Below, one piece after another: positions 31,510 through 41,299 of a stretch of DNA of 64,000 bases. The notes under the pieces were generated by a model. It worked only from the letters and a program-made list of their open reading frames with translations. It was not told the DNA's origin and did not search any database. Every line of letters starts with the position of its first letter. Within the stretch, counting starts at the first letter, position 1. Both the position numbers and the translations under genes were made by a program. The stretch is from Anastrepha obliqua (taxonomy: Eukaryota; Arthropoda; Insecta; Diptera; Tephritidae): the NCBI RefSeq assembly GCF_027943255.1, contig NC_072896.1, positions 119,629,879 through 119,693,878 of the forward strand, in the 5' to 3' direction.

Positions 31510-32855
31510 TTTCAGATCATTTATTTGTTATTTGTTATATTGTGGAAGAACTTCTCAGATAATATAGATGTAATTTTTCTCGGCTTAAGTTTGTGCAAAA
31601 TAATTCATAACCTATTCTCGAAAACTCGGGATCGTCTGAAACGAAAACAATTACATCCTTCATAGATACATACATATGTTAGGCTGTGTGGCTGTGGGGC
31701 GTGGTGCAGCTATAGTTGTAGTTTTGGTACCAAACATAAATTGCATCAAATAAAAATTGTATCTGCATTTAGCATTGGAAAAGAAAATAGTCAACGCGGC
31801 ATCACCAAGCCTAAGCCCATATAGCCGATTCTGTGCTGTAACACTTCTGCCAGATGCCGCTGAAGAGCACTCCAATTCAAGCGAATTTTTCATACGCCCG
31901 GTCACCCACCCTAATGTACATATATATGTATGTGTATGCGTATTACAAGCATTTAGGCATGAAAATACATTTGAAGCATACAAGCAAAACATTTTCCGCC
32001 CGAGTGCGTTTTAATACAATACAATTATGCTTAATTACGTGCACATGTCGTTCATACAGTATGTACAATAATTACGCATACGAATATAGCAACAGCAAAA
32101 GCAGCAGCAGCAGCAGCCACGTACACCGGCAATTCGTTTTTATTGTACGAGTATTTGTGTATGTATGCGTAAGTAAGTAGTAGGCAGCTTGTTTTAGAAA
32201 TGTTTTGTAGTCGTTTCAATTGTTTTCGATACGACGATAAAATAACCTGCAAATGTGTGAATGTGTGCGTGTGTGTGTGTGTGTTATCGGGAACAATGGT
32301 AATTGTATGTAGGAGTTTTAGTGCTGCTTGTGTTAGTTGCGTGAGTGGCAGTCAATAATCAACAGTGCGTCGTCTCATATACTCGCATGCATACATACAC
32401 ACCTACACACATACACGCACACACGCAGAGTGCAAACATAAATTTCGTTTACATATAATTAGAATATAGAATATTTTAATTCCAATTTTCGTCGCAAATA
32501 ACATTAGAGCCACGTAGGTATCACTACTTTATAGGCTTAAATTATTTAATTATATATGTATGCCCCTCCTCCTCCTGTGTATGTATTATTTACGTGCATG
32601 TGTACGCCCAATTACGTATACGCACTGCCTAACTACAATATTAAATACGCATCAAATAATATTTTGCAGAATAAAACAGGAGGCGAGTAGGAAGAGTATT
32701 AACAGTCGCACTCGTGCTCTAAGTGGAAGTAGAAGAGTTTCTTATACTTGTCCTAACCGCTACTGGTTCGTACCCCTACAACTTCTTCTCATATACAACT
32801 CATTGCTAAATAATAAACACATCGCAATTTTTGTTTTTATATACTTCTAGTTCTT
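31510..32855. other. non-coding DNA with microsatellites
   Basis: Contains (CAG)n/(GCA)n near 32092-32118, (GT)n near 32270-32284, and CATA/CACA tracts at 32385-32430. No protein family or RNA gene is visible. Confidence 0.5.
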
Positions 32856-32859
32856 ATTA

Positions 32860-33160
32860 TAACATAAACCATAAAACGCAAAGCTTCAAATTTCGTACAA
32901 TATTTTTCAAAATTTCGCCAAAATTTTCAACTTTTTAACAAGGATTTTTAGATTTTTTCTGTGCATGCATTTTTATAGACCACTAAATTTTTTTTAGTAA
33001 ATTCTGTACAACATTTTTCAACTTTTTAACCAGAATTCTTCTGTGTATGCAGTATTAGGGCTAATAAAATTTTTCAAATTTAATTCTGTACTAATTTTAT
33101 AAATTTCACCCCAACTTTCAACTTTTCAACTAGAAAATTTTTGAATTTGTCTGTTTTTTT
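32860..33160. repeat. Degenerate tandem repeat, left block
   Basis: About three units of a roughly 100-bp motif with recurring phrases TTTTCAACTTTTTAAC, CAGAATT and CTGTGTATGCAGT followed by TAGACCACTAAA-like text. The motif resumes at 34462 on the other side of an R1-like fragment and is related to sequence at 43920-44060 and to the minisatellite at 48.1-49.6 kb. Confidence 0.6.
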
Positions 33161-33439
33161 TATGAGGAGCAGCATCGAAAGCCTTACCCCTCCAGGCTGG
33201 CACTCGAACCCGAACTAAACCTCCTACCGTCAAAGTACCGATCGCCCCAGTACTTCCGTCAAGTATTTCGTCGGGAGGCGGTTTGAGCGTTGCACTCAAA
33301 GTCAGTTACTGTTCTGATGCAAAATGTCACAAGCTGCATCTGCTTATTACCCCCACTATTAAGTCCTATCTGAAGAGAACCACCCTTGTCGGATCTATAC
33401 GCCCCCCATGCCCCTGTTCGTTACCATTAGAAGAAATTA

Positions 33440-34440
33440 GTTTCTGATAGTGGTATCGTCAGTTTACCTGCGTTTCCATCTCTGGATAGGGTGCTGCTTC
33501 ACGTTCTTATTTGGCGTTCGCGCATCCTCCTTGCCTGCTCGCTATGTCGGAGTTGCTGCTTTATTTCAGCAGACATGTGTTGGGCTTTGCTCCAATTGTC
33601 CTGGCTCTTCAACATCAGTGGCACGAAATTCTCTGGCTGCCAAGGCTGTCTTCCAGTTTAGCCCTTACTCTTCTGAAGCGTGGACACGTGAGAAGCACAT
33701 GTTCTGCATCCTCCTCAACTGCTGGTGTGCACTGCTCGCATTATGGACTTTCTTCGTGTCCAAAGCGGTAAAGGTACGCTTTAAAGCAGCCATGACCCCT
33801 TTTGATTTGGCAGAGATAGAAGTCTACTTCTCCGTCTTTCTCTGGAGCCAAGCTTCAACGTTGGGGATGAGGCGGTGGGTCCACCTGCCTTTATTTGCAC
33901 TGCCCCATCGCGTCTGCCACTAGTCCACGCAGCGGTGGTTTACGGATTTTTTCAGTGCCAGCTGGTCGCATTGGGCTTGGTTGTTCCTCATACGTTTTAT
34001 TTCGTACATCTCCTGCGCTATCAAGTCGAGTGGCATAGGCCAACTATGATGAGGGCCGCATCTTCTCAGACTGTCTTGAAGGCAGAGCAGACTCTAAGAG
34101 CACACAAGGGGTACGTGGAGTTACTACTTCGTACGTATGAAGCGTGTTAGAATGCATCGCGCCAACCTGTCGCGCCATATAAAAGGATAGACCTCACTAC
34201 TCCAGCCAGAACGTGTCTTGCCTGCTGTCTTCCAATGTTCGCCATTATTCTAGCCAGGGCTGCTGTCGCAGTTGCAGCTTTGTTGCTAGCGTATTCCAAT
34301 TGGTCTCGGAAGCTAATTCGCTGGTCTACCAAGACGCCAAAGTATTTTGCGTATGGCTTTGACTCGATAATGCTGTCCCCAACTCTGATCTTGACCTTTT
34401 CAACTCTCTTTCGGCTGCTGATGTTTTATGCGTAGCTAGC
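33440..34440 (-). pseudogene. R1-like LINE, 3' half of the polyprotein
   Basis: From about 34345 the minus strand reads VDQRISFRDQLEYASNKAAT, ATAALARIMANIGRQQARHV and SILLYGATGWRDAF, the thumb region of R1-clade reverse transcriptase. After gaps come PLDLIAQEMYEIKRMRNNQA, then GRWTHRLIPNVEAWLQR and the Cys-His knuckle CEQCTPAVEEDAEHVLLTCP. Order and motifs match the C-terminal third of R1 elements. The polymerase active site is not present and there are many stops. It lies inside a satellite-like repeat (blocks 32860-33160 and 34462-34620), so it inserted there. Confidence 0.8.
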
Positions 34441-34461
34441 TTTAAACCGTTCATGCCTAGC

Positions 34462-34620
34462 AGTAGAATTTGTCTGTGCATACAGTTTTATGGCCCATTA
34501 TATTTTTAAAACTCAATTTAGTCCAATGTTTTAAATTTCTTTACAACTTTTTAACCAGAATTTTTAGAATTTTTCTGTGTATGCAGTTTTACGGACCATA
34601 AATTTAAATATAACAAAGTG
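34462..34620. repeat. Degenerate tandem repeat, right block
   Basis: Continues the motif of 32860-33160: TTTGTCTGTGCATACAGTTT, CAACTTTTTAACCAGAATTT and CTGTGTATGCAGTTTTACGG. Confidence 0.6.
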
Positions 34621-34886
34621 CAAGCTTGACGTGAGCACGGATTTCCATGGATTTTTGGTAATTTTTTTTTGTTGACGGTGCTAGTCTTTTTCTTCCAGAT
34701 AAAAAAATTCGTGCATGTACTTTTCATGCGCTAATATATGATCAAAATATTGATCTTCAGAACCAAGAACCAGACTACGCTTTTCCGAAGCTAGGCCTCA
34801 AGCTAATTCTAATTTCATGCACATTTCCATTCTAAAATTTAGATAAATTTTATTTTAGATCAAATGATAAAGATTGGTTCTTTTAA

Positions 34887-35640
34887 GGTACTTGACCACC
34901 TTATAAGTTTCAAAAAATTAAATTTTTTTTTTTACATTTTTTCAATCCTTATACTTTTAAAAATCATCACCTGAAACTGTTTTTTTTAATTCGAATTCTA
35001 ACAAAGTGAAATCAGTGAAAATGTGCAGGCGCATCCTGCACTCATTACTTGCTGACTCAGCGGAAAGAAAATAGCAAGTTTTAACTTTAAACGCGTTTTT
35101 CCAGAAATTACTTTTTTTCGAATGGCGGACACTTTATCTCCGAAACTGCTTAGCCGATTTTAATGATTTTGGTCTTGTTTTATTTGTTAAGATGTTTTGT
35201 ATGCCAATTTACCACATTTTGCAAAAAAAAGTTAATAAAGTATTGCTTTTTAAGCATAACATTGTGAAAAACAGGGGTGTTTTCTTAACTTTTTTTCAAA
35301 CATCCGCCATTTTTTTATTATTTTTTTTTTTGTCAGTTTGTGGTAAATTCTCACGCAAGGAACCTTCCTTTTGAAAACTTTGTTTCTCTCTTTTGTTTTA
35401 GAATTACCATTTCTAAGATTAACTGTCCGCCGCAAGACATGATTTTCTTCAGGCCTCCACTTTGGCGCCTCCTGGATATATGTTAAAAAAAGAAATTTTA
35501 ATAAATCAATTTTTTTTTTGTATTATTTAAGCTCTAAATAAAAATTAAAAAAAAAATTTATTTTAATATATTATACAGAACATGAAAAAAAAATTATTGA
35601 ATATGTTGTACTTTTTAGCTTTCCAAGGTGGTCAAGTACC
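34887..35640. mobile_element. TTAA-flanked MITE 3 (GGTACTTGACCACC ends)
   Basis: TTAA at 34883-34886 and 35641-35644 flank perfect-to-near-perfect ends GGTACTTGACCACCTT. Length is 754 bp. No transposase is encoded. The interior includes AAACGCGTTTTTCCAGAAAT, a motif also seen (AAACGCGTTTAAA) in the element at 62287-63004. Confidence 0.85.
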
Positions 35641-36301
35641 TTAAGGTATGCTATGTTCTTCTCCTTATATGATGCTACTCAGTTTCCACATAACGATGAA
35701 TTTGCCAAATACCCTAAATTCAATAGGCGAGGCCTCAGATTCGAATGAAGCTTTTCTTGCATATCAGAATTTGTTTAGAAGAGGAAGCGTTGAACTACTG
35801 GTACGACCTTTAAAAAAATGTCTTATGATGGCGTATAGCAAATCTAGAGTCACATTTGCTTCCTTAGCATGGTGACCTAGAACAAGGCAAAGACCTGCAA
35901 GAAGCAAATTAAGTAAGCCGCAATTTCTGTTCCCAATTATGATAGAGAAGGAAGCTATGTTAGAAGTACTAAGTTGACAATTTGTTGTTGAAAGGATGAG
36001 CAATTTCACAGGGCATCTGCAAAACGCAATGAAACTCATAAAAATTACTTAGCTGCAGTTGCATGATGCAATAACCTCAGCATTACAGGTCTCTAGAAGC
36101 TTCAAGCTAACTACACATGGTAGAAAAAGTCTGCGTTCACCTACTGTTATAAAGTATTAAAATAATTTAACGTGTTTATCTTAAAACTCTCAGTTATTTC
36201 TTTTCACTTATTTCAAAGAAAATTATTCGTAGAGGGTATGAACAAAATTTTTTGGAGTTTGAGCTGCGTCGTGTTGAGATAACGGGATTGTAGTACAGTT
36301 A

Positions 36302-37588
36302 TTGGGAGGTTGAATTAGTTTTAAAGGTGGCACACAGATGGCGCTATTTATCACTTTATCGCGTTGGCAATACTTAATATATATTCATGACAAAGCCTCA
36401 TCCCTAGGCTTTGTTTATCAGTATCTGTCATTTCGCTGAAGTATAAACAACGCAGTGTTTTCGTGCTCCGAGTATGTCAACTTTCGTGTCGTCGAAACGC
36501 AATTTGCGGGAAGCTTTGCTTTTCTGCTTCAATTTGAAAAAAAAATACAGCCCAATCCCGTGAATTGCTGCAGGAGGCCTACCCAGACCATACTCCGTCG
36601 ATTTCAACATGTGAGTACTGGTTTCGACGATTCAAAAGTGGTGATTTTCGCACCGAAGACAAGGAGCGTCTTGGCCAGCACAAAAAGTTCGAGGACGCGG
36701 AATTGGGGGAATTGGTAAACGAGGACTCGTGCCAAACCCAAGAAGAGTTTACTGAATCATTGGGCCTTGATAAATCAACCGTTTGCAAGCGTTTAAAAGC
36801 GATGGGAATGATCCAAAAGCAAGGACATTGGGTCCCGTACGAGTTGAAGCTGCGCGACGTCGAACGGCGATTTTTTACGTGCGAATTGCTGATCGAGCGA
36901 CAAAATCGGAAGGGTTTTTTGCATCGGGTGGTGACTGGCGATGAAAAATGGATCCACTACGATAACCCAAAACGCAAAAAATCATGGGGTTTGCCCGGCC
37001 ACGCATCAACGTCGACGGCCAAGCAGAATATTCACGGCAAGAAAATCATGCTCTGCATTTGGTGGGATCAGGTCGGCGTCGTATATTTTGAGCTGCTCCA
37101 ACCGGGCGAAACAATCACGGGGGATCGTTACCGACTGCAATTGATGCGTTTAAGCCGGGCATTGAAAGAAAAACGGCCGGAAACGGTAAAAAGGCACGAC
37201 AAGGTTATTTTGCAACATGACAACGCTCGGCCGCATGTTGCTCAACCTGTCACAAAATACCTTGGAACTCTTGGCTGGGAAGTGTTACCCCACCCGCCGT
37301 ATAGTCCAGACATAGCTCCCTCCGATTATCATTTGTTCCGGAATATGAGTCTCGATTTGGCGGACCAGCGGTTCTCCTCGTACGAGGCTACCAAAATATG
37401 GGTTGAGTCATGGATAGCCAAGCAGCGGCCAGAATTTTGGAGAAACGGCATCCGGAAATTGCCCGAAAGATGGGCGAAAGTTGTAGCTAGCGATGGCCAA
37501 TACTTCGAATAAAATATTTTGTACCGTTTTTTCACAATAAAGCCCCAAATCTTCGAAAAAAACCTTTAAAACTAATTCAACCTCCCAA
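36302..37588 (+). mobile_element. mariner (D34D), nested in the Tc1 left end
   Basis: Perfect 26-nt inverted repeats starting TTGGGAGGTTGAATTAGTTT flank a 1287-bp element with TA at 36300-36301 and 37589-37590. It is younger than the Tc1 it interrupts. It carries one nearly intact transposase. Its ends differ from the GGACTATG and TCAGGTCAG mariners of the window, so it is a separate family. Confidence 0.95.
36474..37512 (+). pseudogene. mariner transposase, one-base frameshift
   Basis: Translation from ATG 36474 gives MSTFVSSKRNLREALLFCFN, LKKK and then leaves the frame in a run of nine A's at 36537-36545. With eight A's the protein would read on through RELLQEAYPDHTPSISTCEY. From there the frame is open to the stop after QYFE at 37512: FRRFKSGDFRTEDKERLGQH, WVPYELKLRD, TGDEKW (first Asp), HDNARPH (second) and SPDIAPSDYHLF (third, spacing 34). 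The Thr before GDEKW and all three Asp are intact, so apart from the homopolymer shift it looks functional. The shift could be real or an assembly error. It resembles mellifera-type mariners. Confidence 0.9.
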
Positions 37589-37754
37589 TACTTAAATAGG
37601 CTGAGCAGAAAAAGTGTGCGTTCATTTCGAATAGTGACGATTATTTGCATGGCAGTTACGTTAAATTTAATTTTAAATCATTCGAGTAGTTGACGCTGTT
37701 AAGAACAAATCTATAGAGGGAAAAATTGATATTAGAGATACATTTTTTGTTACT

Positions 37755-38782
37755 ATGGACCAAAGGCGAAAAGAAATAGATATTGGTGAAAGGAAAATCA
37801 TTGCAAGTTTGTGGCAAAATAGTAAGAGCTATCGGGAAATCGCGAAAATTGTTGGGAGGCAATACTCCTCGGTCCAAAGAGTGATAAACAACTTCAAGCA
37901 AACGAATTGTTTGGAGTCTAAGCCTCGTTCTGGGCGTCCAAAAAAACTGACGGAAAGAGAAGAACGCAACATAACTATTCTTGTGAAGTCTAATCCACGA
38001 CTAACAGCAAGCCAAATTTCAAAAGACATAGAAGTAAAATACCAAAAGAAAGTACATCCAGATACAGTAAGAGAAATTCTAAAAATAATCGGATTTCACG
38101 GCAGAGTGGCCCGAAAAAAACCCTTCATATCGCGAGTAAATCGACTTAAGCGGATGGCTTTCGCCAAGGAATACGTAAACAAGCCACCTGAGTTTTAGAA
38201 TAGTGTGATTTTTTCAGATGAGAGCAAGTTTTGCATTTTCGGGATAAAAGGTCGTAAAATTATTTGGAGGAAAAACAGAACGGCAATTGGAAAGCAAAAT
38301 CTGGTACCTACGGTAAAGCATGGGGGAGGAGGTGCCATGATATGGGGGTGTATGGCTAGTTCGGGCGTTGGAAATATACAGTTTATTGAGTCGATAATGA
38401 ACAGACTTGATTATCTCGATATTTTAAAAAAGAATTTGAGATAAAGTGCAATCAAACTGGGACTCGGTGAAAGATTTGTTTTCCAACAGGACAACGACCC
38501 GAAACACACAGCAGAGATTGTTAGGTTGTGGTTGTTGTATAATGTTCCAAAACAACTTCGCACACACCCACAATCACCTCACCTTAACCCCATTGAGCAC
38601 TTATGGGACGTTCTAGAAAAAAAATACGAGAGCGTACAAAAACTAGCAAGGAAATGCTTAAGAACGCGCTTAAAGAGGAATGGGAAGCCATAAGTCCAGA
38701 AATAACAACCAAACTAGTTGGATCAATGAAAAGACGCCTTCTAGAAGTCATAAAAAGGCGTGGATATCCAACTAGCTATTAA
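37755..38782 (+). pseudogene. Tc1-like transposase (DD34E), lightly damaged
   Basis: It starts MDQRRKEIDIGERKIIASLW at 37755, with HTH parts SYREIAKIVGRQYSSVQRVI and RLTASQISKDIEVKYQKKVH and the GRP linker (SGRPKKL). A TAG at 38196-38198 stands where the family has Trp (PPEF-stop-NSVIFSDESK). The first Asp is in FSDESKF. VKHGGGGAMIWGCMASSGVG is intact. A second stop follows KKNLR at about 38442. QQDNDPKHTAEIVRLWLLYN has the second Asp, and QSPHLNPIEHLWDVL has the catalytic Glu, 34 residues later; His replaces the usual Asp in SPDL. One missing A in a run at 38616-38624 shifts the end, which otherwise runs to RRGYPTSY with the stop at 38780. Two stops and one frameshift disable it. Confidence 0.9.
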
Positions 38783-39059
38783 TTTTAAAACATTTATATG
38801 ATCTTAAGCCTATTATTTTATTATTACTGAAGTGAACGCAAACTTTTTCCGTTTAGTTTGAATGGCCTTTTTAACTTTATGTGATCTCATTTTTAATTTG
38901 ATTTTGTTATTGGTAGCGAAATATGTGTGATAGTTACGTTTAAGTGAACTAAATAAAACTCATTAAAAAAAACTTCTGAAATATTTATTGTTTTGAACTT
39001 TTTCTAATGCAAGGAATATTTGCTTAGGTGAACGCAGACTTTTTCTACTATGTGTATAT

Positions 39060-39430
39060 TAGATATGGCTTGGAAATCTGATAGGCAGATGCGTGGCAGC
39101 TTGCATAGGACTGGGACGGATTGTATTGAGCCGTACCTCGAAAGACCGCTACCGATGGGAGATTATGCCATAGTATTTCAAGAGTAGATGACATCGAAAT
39201 TTGTGGCTGAGAATGCGCTTGAAGAGACGCAGCTTCGAAGCGCATGTGTATTTTGTTAGCCAGGCAGTCTTATGTGCATTGCAGTCTGACATAATAACAT
39301 CTAAATTTAATGCGGAATGCTTTACTGTCTCCGATACCCTGGGAGCAAGGAACAATGTTTTGCTAGGCTGGATACCAGTACTTGAAGGTCATGTGGACAA
39401 CGAAAAGCGCGCTGCTTGGCGAAATTAGAC
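39060..39430 (+). pseudogene. LINE RNase H domain fragment
   Basis: Starting just right of the Tc1 element, frames read PLPMGDYAIVFQ, then (with breaks) IEICG..CA..RDAASKRMCI, SQAVLCALQSDIITSKFNAE and CFTVSDTLGARNNVLLGWIP, followed by VLEGHVDNEKRAA. This matches the RNase H domain of I/LOA-like non-LTR elements (FQAE-x-AI, SDSQAA, WVPGHxGxxGNExAD). The second and last motifs have lost catalytic acids. Frame changes make it non-functional. The Tc1 at 36114-39054 borders this fragment directly. Confidence 0.62.
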
Positions 39431-39439
39431 GCTACAGGA

Positions 39440-40290
39440 AAATTCCACATCGAAAGTCGAGAACGTGCTTGAGCTATTCTGAATTAGAATACGAATTCCC
39501 CTCGCGTAGTAGTCTGGTTCTTAATTCATAGAAATGATTTTAAGGTATAATCGTTCGAACGGAGCGTAAAATATTATCAAAGTTCAGAGCATCTTTTGTT
39601 TAATCTAAGCCCCCACGAGGGATATATGCGGCCGTTTATTGTTACGGTCTATAACTTGAAAAAAAAAAAATTTTTTTTTGGGAAGTTTTTTTTTTAATTG
39701 TTGGTAATGTTTTTCGTTCCAAAAATATGACTTTGCTTCATTAGCTCTCAGTTAGTACTCAAAGGCCCACAGAATCTATAATTTTTGTGCCATCTTTCTG
39801 GTAACTGATGAAAACTTTGCCAAAAACCACCACTCGACTTATGAATCAAAGAAAGAAATAAGTCAATTTTTATTTATTTATTTATTACCCTCTTAATTAA
39901 TTACAATTTTAAAATTGTAATGAATGAAATCACGAGCTGTCAGGGCTATGCGCTAATTTTTGATGCCTTCAGTTTAACCGAACGTAATTTTTTAAAGAAA
40001 TTCGAATTTTTTTAAAGAAATTTCAAAGAAATTCTGCATTGGCCGAAATAGAAAATCGTCGGAAGCCGTTCGATATACATAGTCATAATCAAGTTACACT
40101 GAAAAGGTAGTGCAAAAATGACAAGAGAGAGAGATGCATTTTGTTTTTGCTCTTGGTCCCTAAAATGTCGAAATTTATAAACCACAATTGACAGTGTTGA
40201 GCATTTGAACACTTTGAACGCCAATGGGGTTATTAGTGAAGTGTCCAGAAAAAAAAATTGTTTTTAAATTTTATTTAATATGATTATTGT
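39440..40290. other. non-coding DNA
   Basis: No coding or terminal-repeat signal was recognised. A poly-A/T stretch lies at 39658-39700. Confidence 0.5.
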
Positions 40291-40291
40291 G

Positions 40292-40590
40292 TTTGGCGCG
40301 TATACCCTTTTTGCGTGTTTAACCGAGCTCCTCCTCCTATTTGAGGCGTGCATCTTGATGTTGTTCCACAAATGGAGGTACCTACATTTTCAAGCCGACT
40401 CCGAACGGCAGATATTTTTTTATGAGGAGCTTTTTCATGGCAGAAATACACCCGGGGGTTTGCCATTGCCTTCCGAGGGGCGACCGCTAATAGAAAACCG
40501 GTGGTCGCCGTAGCCGAATAGGTTGGTGTGTGACTACCATTCGGAATTCGGAGGGAATGTAGGTTTGAATCCCGGTGAACCTATTGGTGG
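40292..40590. repeat. Rearranged SINE, two parts head to head
   Basis: From 40292 to about 40500 the sequence is the SINE body in minus orientation (GGCGCGTATACCC, AGGCGTGCATCTTGATGTTG, TTCAAGCCGACTCCGAACGG, ATGAGGAGCTTTTTCATGGC, GGGGCGACCGCTAATAG). At about 40502-40580 the tRNA-like head follows in plus orientation (GGTCGCCGTAGCCGAATAGG, GACTACCATTCGG, TAGGTTTGAATCCCGGTG). In all other copies head and body point the same way. This is either two truncated SINEs meeting head to head or an inversion within one copy. Confidence 0.8.
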
Positions 40591-40799
40591 GCACCCATTT
40601 TATTAATACCTCTTTTTATGTATCCTATTGCTTTCTGACGCTTGGAAATTGGTTTGTATGTCCCTTCCAAGGATCCTTTTCATGCGGTTGGTGTGAGTCT
40701 AAACTGGGTAATGCTCCAAATTTTCATTATCGAACTTCTTCGCTTGGCCAAGCCGTTTCTCATTCTTGTTATAAAAGCAGGCAAGACTTCCCGTAGGTT

Positions 40800-41290
40800 T
40801 CTTTTTCTTTTTTCCTGTTTTTCTTTTTTTTATATCTTTTTTTTGTGTTTTTCCCTTTTTTATTTTTTTTAATTTCTGGTTTTGTTTCTTTTTTGTGTGT
40901 TTTTTCTTTTCTTTTTCTATTTCTCTATTTTATGCTTGTTTTTTTTTCTTTTTTCATTTCTGTTTCTCTTTTTTTGTGTTTTTTTGCCCCCTTCTTTTTT
41001 TTGTGTTTTTTCTCTTTCCCGCTTTTTTATTTTTTTTTTATTTCTGGTTTTGATTCTTTTTTGTGTGTTTTTTCTTTTATTTTCCTATTTCTCTAATTTA
41101 TGCTTGTTTTTTTTTCTTTTTTCATTTCTGTTTCTCTTTTTTTGTGTTTTTTTGCCCCCTTCTTTGCTTTTTTATTTCTTTTTATGTTTTTTTCTTTTTC
41201 TTTTAATCTTTTTTTTTGTGTTTTTTCTCTTTTTTTCCTTGTTTCATTTTTTGTTTTTTTTTGTGTTTTTGTTTTTTCTACATATGATCT
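40800..41290. repeat. Polypyrimidine tract with a ~168-bp tandem duplication
   Basis: Nearly all T and C on the plus strand. The passage ending TTTTTTTGCCCCCTTCTTT occurs at about 40986 and again at 41154, with matching upstream text (ATTTCTGGTTTTG, TTATGCTTG, CATTTCTGTTTCTC), so one 168-bp unit is duplicated in tandem. The long open frames here reflect composition, not coding. Confidence 0.8.
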
Positions 41291-41299
41291 GACACGTTT

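Larger units (their letters stand above)
36114..39054 (+). mobile_element. Tc1 element with IR/DR ends, split by a nested mariner
   Basis: TA at 36112-36113 and 39055-39056 flank 30-nt outer inverted repeats (CACATGGTAGAAAAAGTCTG, continuing CGTTCACCTA; one mismatch). A second related direct repeat, GCAGAAAAAGTGTGCGTTCA, lies inside the left end at 37605-37624 and its counterpart inside the right end at 38833-38849. After subtracting the mariner at 36302-37588, inner and outer repeats are about 200 bp apart at both ends. This is the IR/DR layout known from Sleeping Beauty and some Bari elements. Without the mariner the element is about 1.65 kb, normal for Tc1. Confidence 0.9.

Noticed and set aside
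29205..31910. Possible 2.7-kb element between CTAGGGTGACCGGG and its partial complement
   Set aside because: The right copy has an extra GGG and the match ends after a dozen bases; the interior holds unrelated fragments.
33450..33923. 157-residue plus-strand frame
   Set aside because: It lies antisense to an R1-like reverse transcriptase remnant whose motifs are clear on the minus strand.
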